NCBI GenBank assembly: GCA_902789175.1
Contig: CADANF010000015.1
Coordinates: 1 to 53,865, forward strand
Length of the DNA: 53,865 nt
Direction: 5' to 3'
From: an uncultured Lachnospiraceae bacterium
Lineage (GTDB): Bacteria; Bacillota; Clostridia; Lachnospirales; Lachnospiraceae
Shown here: piece by piece, positions 17,001 through 24,947 of the stretch
Layout of the letters: each line of letters starts with the position of its first letter
How positions within the stretch are numbered: position 1 is the first letter of the stretch
Program-made: the position numbers and the translations under genes
Notes under the pieces: generated by a model
Seen by the model: only the letters and a program-made list of their open reading frames with translations
Told to the model about the DNA's origin: nothing
Databases searched by the model: none

Positions 17001-17627
17001 ACCATCAATAAGTACAGAGAACTTATCTCCGGACACACCAATAACAGCACCTATCTTACTCTCATCACTTACAAGAGTAACAACGCTGCCGGCTCCTATT
17101 TCTGTATTAACAATATTTACTTCTTTAACCTTTGATGCACTCGGAGTTTCAGACTTTTCCTGCTGAATGTCCTTTTCTTCCTCAACATCATATATAAACT
17201 CATCAAGCTTTCTGGTTTCGTCATACTTTGCCCCAAAAGCTCCTAAAAGCTCAATGATTACATTTACATCATCCTTAACCTTCTGCTTTGTAATATCATT
17301 AGGCGTAATGTGTGCCCAGCTATTGCGAACCTCCTGCATTTTACGGATATATCTACGTTCTCGGTTGTTAATGAATATATAACCCGTTATCACAAACCAA
17401 TTTCGATCTAATATCCTTAGTATGGCAGCAAGGTCAAGTCCCTTTATATCATGAATATTGTTAGCTATTACTGTTTCTCTCTGGAGGACACTCAAATGAT
17501 TCATTACCAGATCATCCCACCAGTTATTTGTTATCCTTGGAAGAGTATTACTTAGCCAGTCCCCCATCTTCTCAGATAACTGAAACATATATTCATTCAT
17601 TTTGCTGATAATATATGCATCCGTCAC
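14070..17627 (-). CDS. SNF2-family helicase with N-terminal Swt1/HEPN-like domain
   Basis: 1185 aa from a GTG start with GGGAGGTG 8 bases upstream. Residues 1-130 match Swt1-type HEPN domains and hold VRNSWAH, the R-x4-H motif (R101, H106) that is catalytic in HEPN ribonucleases. The SNF2/RapA-like helicase follows: LQ-type ATP loop DDVGVGKTIEAGL (about 286-298), DEAH at 408-411, FLTATPLQN, and in the C-terminal lobe FSEVGCEGLDYQ and RIEQRIGRIDRRGQ. A long helical tail completes it. BREX types 2 and 6 carry BrxHI helicases and types 3 and 5 BrxHII; DISARM has the SNF2 protein DrmD. It is closest in place to these, directly after pglZ, where type 1 loci have brxL. Confidence 0.82.
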   Translation of the reverse strand: MTDAYIISKMNEYMFQLSEKMGDWLSNTLPRITNNWWDDLVMNHLSVLQRETVIANNIHDIKGLDLAAILRILDRNWFVITGYIFINNRERRYIRKMQEVRNSWAHITPNDITKQKVKDDVNVIIELLGAFGAKYDETRKLDEFIYDVEEEKDIQQEKSETPSASKVKEVNIVNTEIGAGSVVTLVSDESKIGAVIGVSGDKFSVLIDGAVRTFYREQIKLKQESEAKNYLSLENVKAALTAYQIYNPGSTNLYSLNSARIDFVPYQFRPALKMIKSDSPRLLVADDVGVGKTIEAGLILKELEARSSVNSVLIICPRPLVAERKWELEMKRFDEDFTQLDGSQLLEAISETDRDGEWPDRHKKTIIPYSLFGEDSVKGKQSTSNKKNKSLGLEELDPFPRFDLVIVDEAHNIRNANTWAYKGVELFCRNADAVVFLTATPLQNSKNDLYTLLNLLRPDVVIDKDTFATMSEPNAYINSLLRIVRNQGENWQEEGKQEIANILTTEWGRNVIQQHPNFETIYNFLEKQEVTREEKIDIVTKIESLHSFNTMINRTRRRDIEDFCIRRTITVTAPFNGVQKDLYDSLIEFESNALAQLHGSRSVRFMMCTIMRQAASCIYGLAPFLNDLVERRLGQIQEDGELYEYDYALNSDEENSLFELADEIAGLVEKLPENDPKFDKMLEVIRQKQTEDNNRVIIFSSFRHTLRYINKKLVENGIRVGQVDGSVSDEDRFKMRQRFLLERDHKDAIDVLLFSEVGCEGLDYQFCDTMINYDLPWNPMRIEQRIGRIDRRGQKSDTVKIYNMITDDTIDSVIYNRCLSKIGVFEDSIGDCSEILGDITDQIMEIMFSSELTEEERHMKIEKMADNEVMRVQEMRKLEQDEKTLFGFDLSNYIADKDVQEAENEWISPESINNMVNVFMDDFLGKGEYLRGKQEIKTLRLSADKRQMLLNNLKELKIVNNNIASKLWNAYLKSDKQALSVTFDSATAKDNRDVAFFTQMHPFVVQAAQYESSKFPCEIGISVSSEDIPAGDYEFLIYAWRYVGLRPDIKLMAISENEYVQKNILSILQYASDVGVDAPAYESKWDDMDKLHYNRWVEIKGKYTNDVKEECDYRIEQLSQSFHQRELIIRGMIQNATDEKIIRMRTSQLNKLKVDYENQEKTMQETISKADIHTNLLVKGVLHVE

Positions 17628-17655
17628 GTCTTTTGCACCTCCCGCTGTATATCGC

Positions 17656-20172
17656 CTACACGATATCTATCTCATACTTGTACTTCTTATATACCTTCTC
17701 TTCATCATCCATTTCAGCAAGTACAAGGTAATAATCTTTACCCCTTACATAGTTTCCACTCTTAAGAGTAAACTTCTCTACTATAAGTCTGTCCTTAGCA
17801 TCTGTCGAACGCTCCTTCGCTATAATCGGAACATCAAATGAAATCTTATGTCCATCCTCATCTGTAAAGAACGCAATTAAAGACTTTGGCTTTATCACAT
17901 CTGTAACTGCTTCCATCTGCATAAACTCAAGTTTAAATGTTGCTTCTGTAATCTTATAATTAAATGCAGATAGTTCGACATTTACATTCTTTGTTGCCTG
18001 ATAACCTTTTGCTGTCCTTACTTTGATGACCGGCACAATCATTTCCTGAAGTGATGAACCGCCATGCACATAATTCTGACCGCCACCTCTTGAACTAATA
18101 ATATCAGCCCCTACCGGCGTAGATACATATAACCTATTCAGCGCACTAAGATACACAAGGCTACGACTTATGAGAGCAGCTTCTCTCATTCCCTGAGTTG
18201 AAAGCAGATATCTCTTATTGACAAAGGACACATCACTCTTATCAGTCTTTATCTTGTCACTTTCTACAAGCTTATCTCTCTTATATATAAATCCATGATC
18301 TGCTGTAACAAGAAATCTGGTATTGGATACATATCCGGTAAGATTCTTTATAAGTTTCTGAATTTCAGCTATAGCTTCCTGACATGCATTAAATACTTCA
18401 TTTTCTGTTGGTTGCTTCTCGCCTCTTGCATCTATCTGGTCTTGATAGATATATACAACATCCTTATCTTGGAACATATCTCTAATCTCAGACTGTTTAG
18501 CCTGCATAACAGCATCGAACTTATAGCAAGCCGAACGTGATACATGACTTTGAAGTATCTTCTGTCTTTCTTTTAAGTCTTTACCACAGTGAGAACCATC
18601 TACATGTATATCAAGTTCTGCTGATACTTCTATCTCCTTATTAGGAAGAAGCGAAGCCATTCCGAGCGTAGTTTCTGAAGGAAGCACCGAAAGCATATGG
18701 TTCATACTTGCATCACATTTAGGATCAAGCTCAAGATTCTCATAAAGCTCTCTTGCACACTCATATCTCATACCATCAGATATGATTACAATTACTCTTC
18801 CGGAACGACCATCCTCTTTCATAAATGGTCTTACATATGTTTCAAAGAATTCACTTTCTCTATCTCCAGAATATGTATTATATGCATCATCCGTAAGGCT
18901 CTGATTCCACTTATAGGAGAAATCATTTAAGTATTTATTGGTATAAATATTTTCAACAAGCTCTCTTATAATCTCTATATTTTCAGTCATTCCAATCCTG
19001 TCAAGATAGTAATAGAACTTACGATAATGTGTATCTATAAGATATGTACTGCTTGTATAGTCATCAATTACCTCCTTAATGGTAGGCTTATATTCAAGTA
19101 AATCTACATTCTTAATAACTGAGTATCCGTGATATAACATCTGATACCACTCTTCATACTGTGCAGCATAGTGATAGCAATTCTTCATTCTGCTCTCACA
19201 TATATCCGGTATACTCATGCCTGCAATCTTTTCATCAAGCATTCCATCCTCTATCTTGGATATAATCCAGTCAATCAGGTTATCATCAAAGTCTTTAAAT
19301 GCATCTGATGCAACCACATTTTCAAGAGGAATATCCTTTATGAGCTTCGATACTTTTATTTCAGAGGCAAGAAGTTCTGCTGCTTCATCATAGAATACTT
19401 TCGTCTCATCGTTATTCATAAGGTTTTTGACAAAAACAACACAGTCATTTGCCTTAGCAGACAAAAACTGTTTCCATACTTTAGGTATATTGCCAAGTGC
19501 TATCGTGTCAAGATATGTAATAACAACACTCGCAAAGAATGATTTAATATTTGGAGATGCATCCTTATATCCATAACTCTTTTCAAGCTTATTCCAAAAT
19601 ACTGAATCTATCTTATAATGCTCCATCTTACTGATGATGGAATTGTCCTCAAAGCCTTCAAGAAGGATAGCCTTAGCAAGTTCATCGATGCTTAATACCT
19701 TTATGCCTGCAAGTACACACATGATTCCTAAATCAATATTATCTACTGAATACTCTGTAATTCCATAAGCCATAAACTTCTTTACATTGCCCGAACTCCA
19801 GAATCTCTTATACTTCTTAATTTCATCCTGGAATTCATTCGGAATATTCATATCACCCATAAGCTGTACAAGCTTATCTGAATAAAAATGCTCAGAATAA
19901 TAAAACATGTCAGCTAAGTGGTTGACTCTATCGTCAGGGCGTGGAAAAGGAGCATACAGCAGATAGTTTGTCTCTGTATCCCTCTCTTCAATCTGTAACT
20001 TTGTCTCAAACCAATTATTCTCAGTAACCTTCCATAGCTTGCTATTGCCATCTAACTGAATACTGTCGATTTCATCTATGTACTCTGCATCCTCGTCATA
20101 CCAGAAAACAAGCTTACGTCCTTCGCCATTTAACAGATTGTTTAACTTGTTTTGTATTTCTTGTAAATCCAT
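17656..20172 (-). CDS. pglZ: BREX phosphatase-fold protein PglZ (type A)
   Basis: 838 aa, the usual length for BREX-1 PglZ. The alkaline-phosphatase-superfamily core spans about 450-680: VIIISDGMRYECARELYENL-type metal site (IISDGMRYE near 457) and VTADHGFIYKR (near 618). The C-terminal domain with QGMREAALISRS, SRGGGQNYVHGGSSLQEMIVP and a beta-sandwich end matches PglZ-A proteins. PglZ is required for BREX restriction and host methylation; it is thought to work with BrxB, BrxC and PglX, and its enzymatic substrate is uncertain. AGAGGTG precedes the ATG. Here it is separated from pglX by about 8.3 kb of inserted genes, whereas in type 1 operons the two are adjacent. Confidence 0.93.
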   Translation of the reverse strand: MDLQEIQNKLNNLLNGEGRKLVFWYDEDAEYIDEIDSIQLDGNSKLWKVTENNWFETKLQIEERDTETNYLLYAPFPRPDDRVNHLADMFYYSEHFYSDKLVQLMGDMNIPNEFQDEIKKYKRFWSSGNVKKFMAYGITEYSVDNIDLGIMCVLAGIKVLSIDELAKAILLEGFEDNSIISKMEHYKIDSVFWNKLEKSYGYKDASPNIKSFFASVVITYLDTIALGNIPKVWKQFLSAKANDCVVFVKNLMNNDETKVFYDEAAELLASEIKVSKLIKDIPLENVVASDAFKDFDDNLIDWIISKIEDGMLDEKIAGMSIPDICESRMKNCYHYAAQYEEWYQMLYHGYSVIKNVDLLEYKPTIKEVIDDYTSSTYLIDTHYRKFYYYLDRIGMTENIEIIRELVENIYTNKYLNDFSYKWNQSLTDDAYNTYSGDRESEFFETYVRPFMKEDGRSGRVIVIISDGMRYECARELYENLELDPKCDASMNHMLSVLPSETTLGMASLLPNKEIEVSAELDIHVDGSHCGKDLKERQKILQSHVSRSACYKFDAVMQAKQSEIRDMFQDKDVVYIYQDQIDARGEKQPTENEVFNACQEAIAEIQKLIKNLTGYVSNTRFLVTADHGFIYKRDKLVESDKIKTDKSDVSFVNKRYLLSTQGMREAALISRSLVYLSALNRLYVSTPVGADIISSRGGGQNYVHGGSSLQEMIVPVIKVRTAKGYQATKNVNVELSAFNYKITEATFKLEFMQMEAVTDVIKPKSLIAFFTDEDGHKISFDVPIIAKERSTDAKDRLIVEKFTLKSGNYVRGKDYYLVLAEMDDEEKVYKKYKYEIDIV

Positions 20173-20176
20173 CTAT

Positions 20177-20407
20177 TCACACCTCTGCTTGAACTATATG
20201 CCCAAAATTAAGCTCATCTTGAAGCAAGCCATATACATATGATGGACTCTCTCTGTACAAACCTGTTTCAGTATCTATGAGCTTTTCATATACTTGTGAG
20301 TCATATATAGTACGCATAGCAACATCATATTCTATACTCTGTGTCTCTGTTAGCATTTCAACAAGATCCTGCACCATATATTCAATCATTTGCTGCTCTT
20401 TACCCAT
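20177..20407 (-). CDS. Small partner protein of the DUF3990 module
   Basis: 76 aa, no named domain recognised with certainty. It begins with GKEQQMIEYMVQDLVEML and contains DTETGLYRESPSYVYGLLQDEL, a pattern I recall from short genes that follow DUF3990 genes in Clostridia and Bacteroides. The start is 3 bases after the DUF3990 stop and the stop is 4 bases before pglZ, so translation is probably coupled. It may be a second antitoxin or specificity subunit (inference). Confidence 0.6.
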   Translation of the reverse strand: MGKEQQMIEYMVQDLVEMLTETQSIEYDVAMRTIYDSQVYEKLIDTETGLYRESPSYVYGLLQDELNFGHIVQAEV

Positions 20408-20410
20408 AAA

Positions 20411-20914
20411 TCAATCACTCACCTTTCTAAGTAAACTAATAGCCTTCTGTGTATGGAAAGAATACTGATTGGTAGTTTTCTTATAAATCATACCGCTAAG
20501 CATATTTTCAAATGTGATTACTCCATTCTCGTATTGCCTAAACAAAAGTGCCATATCATCATCTGCAATCGGACCTATAACTATGTCATATTTATTGTCA
20601 AAGTTACATTCAGGATTCGAAAAATCAGTAAATTTCTTACTTCTATTGTTTCTAACAAATCTTGCCCATTCTTCTGATGTCTCCGTACCAAAATCCTTAA
20701 TGTTTAAACCTTCCATCTGCATAAAAGTGTCATCAATCTCATATACATTCAAGACTGGTGAACCACCGTAGATACGTGCTACTCGATTAGCCATTTTCTC
20801 AGCTTGTTCTTTCATAACCGTAAGATAAAATCCCTGTCCAAAATCTTTATAAGGTCTACACATAGCAAGATTTATCTCTTTTATATCTGTATTACTTCCA
20901 TGATATAATAGCAT
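20411..20914 (-). CDS. DUF3990 protein (ADP-ribosyltransferase-like fold)
   Basis: 167 aa. The N-terminus LLYHGSNTDIKEIN and then DFGQGFYLTVMKEQAEKMANR are the hallmark pattern of DUF3990, a family related to ADP-ribosyltransferases: YHGS would be the NAD-binding H motif and GQGFYLT the Y motif. The C-terminal TNQYSFHTQKAISLLR is also typical. DUF3990 genes are regularly paired with DUF3791 genes in toxin-antitoxin-like units. The ATG shares one base with the stop codon of the upstream DUF3791 gene (TGATG), so the two are translationally coupled. Inferred role: an NAD-using effector that modifies a host or phage target; activity and target are unproven. Confidence 0.8.
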   Translation of the reverse strand: MLLYHGSNTDIKEINLAMCRPYKDFGQGFYLTVMKEQAEKMANRVARIYGGSPVLNVYEIDDTFMQMEGLNIKDFGTETSEEWARFVRNNRSKKFTDFSNPECNFDNKYDIVIGPIADDDMALLFRQYENGVITFENMLSGMIYKKTTNQYSFHTQKAISLLRKVSD

Positions 20915-21132
20915 CAGTAACCACCTCCATTGTTTCTACAAATCATAGTCAAATCATCAACAGCATCATCTATACTAAGCGTATGTTCAATATCATAATG
21001 CTCCTTAATAAACTCTATTCCTTTATGCTCATACAAGTAGATAAATGCTTCTTTTGAAGCAATATGAAACCTGTTAGCAAATTCATTTACACAGACAACT
21101 GTATAGTTGATTTTTTTCTTTAATTCACTCAT
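20914..21132 (-). CDS. DUF3791 protein, partner of DUF3990
   Basis: 72 aa from MSELKKKINYTVVCVNEFANRF; GAGGAGG lies 7 bases before this ATG, so a longer frame to 21198 is rejected. KKINYTVVCVNEFANRFHIASKEAFIYLYEHKGIEFIKEHYDIEHTLS is the complete DUF3791 pattern with the conserved closing H-T-x-S and D-x-VDDLT. These proteins nearly always precede a DUF3990 ART-like gene and probably act as antitoxin or adaptor (inference). An 83-base gap separates it from the NTPase gene upstream, enough for a promoter of its own, although none is clear. Confidence 0.8.
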   Translation of the reverse strand: MSELKKKINYTVVCVNEFANRFHIASKEAFIYLYEHKGIEFIKEHYDIEHTLSIDDAVDDLTMICRNNGGGY

Positions 21133-21215
21133 GTTCAATCCTCCTCGTTTTATCATATTAGATACTATAATCAAATCAGATACTTCCAGTAAATCCATAA
21201 TAAATCACACTCCAA

Positions 21216-24200
21216 CTACATTTTTTTCGCTTGTTTAACATAACCAACAATTGTAGCCGTTTCCTTCCCTAATAAATTCCTCTTTCCTGAAGTATGCCTA
21301 TTCGCGCTTGTCACATACTCCTTTTCAAGCAGTTTCTGAGTCAGTTCATCATTATATTTTGTATACGGAAGCGTATATTTATGGTTACTTCTTTCTATCA
21401 ACTGATGATAAATCTCACTAAATTGTCCAAATATACTCGGCAATTCTTCATTACTAAATGAAGCAATTTGATTAAGGAATAGCTGATATTTCTTGTCATC
21501 CGGCAGCAATTTCCATGCCGCATCAGTTGCTTTTCTATCAATATTAAAGTTTAAATCACGTATAATCATTGCATCATCTATTGCAAGAGTATCCAAGTCA
21601 TATAATTCTATAATTTGTTTTTTTTCATTTATATCAAATTGTTCTGAGTTTAATAGCATATTAATTTCAGAATTTTCGAGCTTTATTGAATCAATAGCCT
21701 CCACAAATTCCTTTGGATTATGCAATATAAAGTCTGTAACTAATGACGGTGCCAGAACTCTTATCTCTTGAAAAACCTCCAAATTAAAAGGAATATAACC
21801 ATTGTCTATAAGAGCTTTAATTTTTTCTATCGAAAGACCTTCTAAACTTTCGGCATATTGTTCTATTTCTGAACTCCTAATAAGCTTAACGAAATTGTTA
21901 GTTTCAAATTTTGATGATGCAAGTATTTCATATAAAAATGTGTCAACCGGAATATCAGAAGTAACAGCTTTATCCAACTGTTCATAATGTAGGTTTAAAT
22001 ATTCTTCCAACGTTTCAGTTAAGCCAAAACTATTAAAATAATGATATAAATTATCCCAATTACACAGAATCCTATCATTCTCAAGAAGCACATCCCATAT
22101 ATCTTTAACCTCATTAAAATCACTGTCCTGAACACCTTTTCCAACGTCAGACAAGTCATCCCAGACTAATATTTGTTTAGAAACAGAATCCACACATTGT
22201 GAATGTTCACTTACCACACTTCTTTCAATAATATCTTCTATCGCTTCTTTACCCTCTTGAACATTTGTTTCGACACCTATGATAATAGTATTCAAATAAT
22301 CTTCAAAATTTTCATGAATATACTTTAATACAGGCTCAAAGCCTATATCCCGCAATATACTATAATTCTTACGGCTTATTTCACTGGATAATTCTGGTTT
22401 TTTCCAGGTGATAAACTGACCTAACATTTTTTCATTAATAACATATCTGTTGTTTGTATAAATATCCTCTTTAAGCTTATCATCACCGTCTCTCAATTCA
22501 ATATCAGTAAATTTAATATCCAATTTATCTAGAACACAAATTGTTTTGCCAATTTCATCAATCTCAATTGAATCGACAATGTCTTCATGCGCCAAAATAT
22601 AGCTTGTTAATGTGTCATCACCATTATTACCATCTATATTAAGTCCGATAATATCATCAACATCCGCATATTTGATTATGTAGTTTAAATAAGTGAATTC
22701 TCTTTCTTGGGGAATACCCGGATCATTAATAACATCCCTCCATAAGTATTTATTATTGGCACACAGTTTATTAATAAAAATATCCATATGAATATTTCTA
22801 TCAACATATGCTTTAATAAATGACATGCTTGATTCACTTCTGTCTGACAATTGTTCGAATAAATACTTGGCAGACGTAGTATCTGATTTTTCCTCTAATA
22901 TATAGTCAATAAGTTTAAAGTTTAATGCCTCTGGCTGTTTTAATTCAAAGTCCTGAAGCATATCAAATATTCTACTGACTCTAGGCAAATCATATGTATA
23001 ATCGAAATCTGATCTATGATTTCTTATTCCGAGAATAAAATTCATTTCGTCTTTGGAAATACTGTTAGGATGAAAATAATTAATATAGTTATCATACGTT
23101 TCATCTATATAACCATTTCTAAGCAGAAATACCAATAAATCATTTTCTCTTACTTTATCATCCAAAAATCTAACACCATATTTATTTATAAGCATACTCA
23201 TAGATTCAGAACGTAAATTATATTGTTCTTTTTCTAATTCCTTTATTTTAAACCTGACTTTCTCTCTGCTTCTTTCTATGCCATCCTCAATATAATCCAT
23301 TCTTGAAAGATAATCTTCATCTCTATCTTCATAATGCTTAGCTAAATCATCAATATAGTTATTACCAGATGAACCATTTTTATTGTAGTAGACTCTAAAT
23401 CTTTTGTTTTTTAGAGACCGTATATCAAAGTCATCATCTATTATGTCGTTATAATACAAATTCTTATTATCAATATCTATTCTTTGAAATCCCGCCTCAA
23501 AGTTCGTTAAACTTGCCAACATGAGAGTTTTTATTTCTTTGATGCTTTTTAATACTTCACTATCTATAGAATTGAGTTTGTTTTTTTCATCGTCCTTTTG
23601 TGCATCTAATTCATCTATTCTATTTTTAATAAACTGTTTCTTATTTTTAAATGCCATCCTAACTATACTGCAATTCATTTCATCTTCCAACTCCGCAAAA
23701 TCTTTTGGATGAAGATTCTTAAATATAATAAGCGCAAGCATTTTTTCATCACTTAGGTTAAGATTCTGGTTTTCTTGAAGCGTTTCTCTAAAGATACTAA
23801 ACTCATTACAAATACACACCAAATCTCTCATATCACTTATGTATGGAGATACCATAGAAATAAATTTCTCAGAAATATCATAATAATGGTTATTCTCATT
23901 TGATATTCCAACTCTCAATTTATTTCTAAGAATATCAACAGAATTTGTAGAACTAATATATGGTACTACAGGTATAATGAAATCAAAAAATTTTGTGCGT
24001 TCTCCTTCATTTGGAAACATATCATCTTTAATGGAATAAATGAAAACAATTCTTCCTAAGTTTTCATATCCATTTAATATATTATTGAGTTCCCTAAGTG
24101 CGACAAAAATATTTGTATTGTTAAATCTATCAATATCCTCAATACAAACTATCTCAGTATTGGTTGATTCAAAATAATTAATAATTTCATCCAGGTTCTT

Positions 24201-24944
24201 GTTAAAAACTGATTGATCATTATTATCCGCTTCAAATTTGATATTATTAAAAAGATTTACCTCTCGAAGACGGTAACCTCTTCTAAACCAAAGAATAAAG
24301 TGATACAAGGATATCAGTAGCAATATGACAATACCTATCAGTGTCCATACCCCTGCATTATCAATAATCCCATCAAGGAACTCAACAACCTTGTCAGGAA
24401 ATAAAAAGAATGCGAGTATGGAACAAACAAATGCAAACAATACCGTATATAAAATATTCGATATAATAGACACTTTACCTTGCACTTTTCTGTATCTACT
24501 TTTAGGAATTTTCGTTGCATCTACAGAATACAACAAATGCTTAAGAATTCCTCTTTCTAATTGATGTTCCAAGGATTCATCTTTATTATCTTTATTTCCT
24601 CTACTATTTTCGACATTTTCCTCTTCAATATCATTTTTATCAACATCGTAATCAATAGCAAATGCAGCTAAAGAAATTTTTATCATTTTACTGCTTTGAT
24701 ACTTCTTAAAAAAACTATTAATAACACTACTTTTACCTGACCCGTACGGACCTGATATGGCAATATTATGAATATCATCTTGTTCAAGCGCCCATTTCAA
24801 AGCATTAAAATACTCTTGTCCATTTTTAATATCACTTGATGGAGAAAGAGACTCATATCTATCACTCAAATTCATTTTGGAATCAGTATTATTATTGTAT
24901 TCAGTTTTATATTCTTTTTTCTTTACTGATTTCACGTTAAACAC
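21216..24944 (-). CDS. KAP/YobI-type membrane P-loop NTPase
   Basis: 1242 aa. Walker A GPYGSGKSS at 65-73 and Walker B IVCIEDIDRF at 266-275, followed by the sensor-like IVFIYSIKDDMF, match the YobI/KAP group of STAND-like P-loop NTPases. Two membrane helices (about 160-183 and 199-220) interrupt the NTPase domain, as in KAP proteins, so the ATPase is anchored on the inner face of the membrane. The remaining 850 residues are helical and unassigned, possibly a sensor or repeat region. It starts 3 bases after the pglX stop. Not a standard BREX gene. Large membrane KAP NTPases occur in defence islands, so a membrane-linked abortive response is one possibility (inference). Confidence 0.72.
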   Translation of the reverse strand: MFNVKSVKKKEYKTEYNNNTDSKMNLSDRYESLSPSSDIKNGQEYFNALKWALEQDDIHNIAISGPYGSGKSSVINSFFKKYQSSKMIKISLAAFAIDYDVDKNDIEEENVENSRGNKDNKDESLEHQLERGILKHLLYSVDATKIPKSRYRKVQGKVSIISNILYTVLFAFVCSILAFFLFPDKVVEFLDGIIDNAGVWTLIGIVILLLISLYHFILWFRRGYRLREVNLFNNIKFEADNNDQSVFNKNLDEIINYFESTNTEIVCIEDIDRFNNTNIFVALRELNNILNGYENLGRIVFIYSIKDDMFPNEGERTKFFDFIIPVVPYISSTNSVDILRNKLRVGISNENNHYYDISEKFISMVSPYISDMRDLVCICNEFSIFRETLQENQNLNLSDEKMLALIIFKNLHPKDFAELEDEMNCSIVRMAFKNKKQFIKNRIDELDAQKDDEKNKLNSIDSEVLKSIKEIKTLMLASLTNFEAGFQRIDIDNKNLYYNDIIDDDFDIRSLKNKRFRVYYNKNGSSGNNYIDDLAKHYEDRDEDYLSRMDYIEDGIERSREKVRFKIKELEKEQYNLRSESMSMLINKYGVRFLDDKVRENDLLVFLLRNGYIDETYDNYINYFHPNSISKDEMNFILGIRNHRSDFDYTYDLPRVSRIFDMLQDFELKQPEALNFKLIDYILEEKSDTTSAKYLFEQLSDRSESSMSFIKAYVDRNIHMDIFINKLCANNKYLWRDVINDPGIPQEREFTYLNYIIKYADVDDIIGLNIDGNNGDDTLTSYILAHEDIVDSIEIDEIGKTICVLDKLDIKFTDIELRDGDDKLKEDIYTNNRYVINEKMLGQFITWKKPELSSEISRKNYSILRDIGFEPVLKYIHENFEDYLNTIIIGVETNVQEGKEAIEDIIERSVVSEHSQCVDSVSKQILVWDDLSDVGKGVQDSDFNEVKDIWDVLLENDRILCNWDNLYHYFNSFGLTETLEEYLNLHYEQLDKAVTSDIPVDTFLYEILASSKFETNNFVKLIRSSEIEQYAESLEGLSIEKIKALIDNGYIPFNLEVFQEIRVLAPSLVTDFILHNPKEFVEAIDSIKLENSEINMLLNSEQFDINEKKQIIELYDLDTLAIDDAMIIRDLNFNIDRKATDAAWKLLPDDKKYQLFLNQIASFSNEELPSIFGQFSEIYHQLIERSNHKYTLPYTKYNDELTQKLLEKEYVTSANRHTSGKRNLLGKETATIVGYVKQAKKM

Positions 24945-24947
24945 CTC

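Noticed and set aside
10505-17627. Interpretation of the helicase and ATPase genes as a DISARM locus
   Set aside because: No DrmA, DrmB or DrmC phospholipase-like gene was seen, and PglZ, BrxA, BrxB and BrxC define the locus as BREX.
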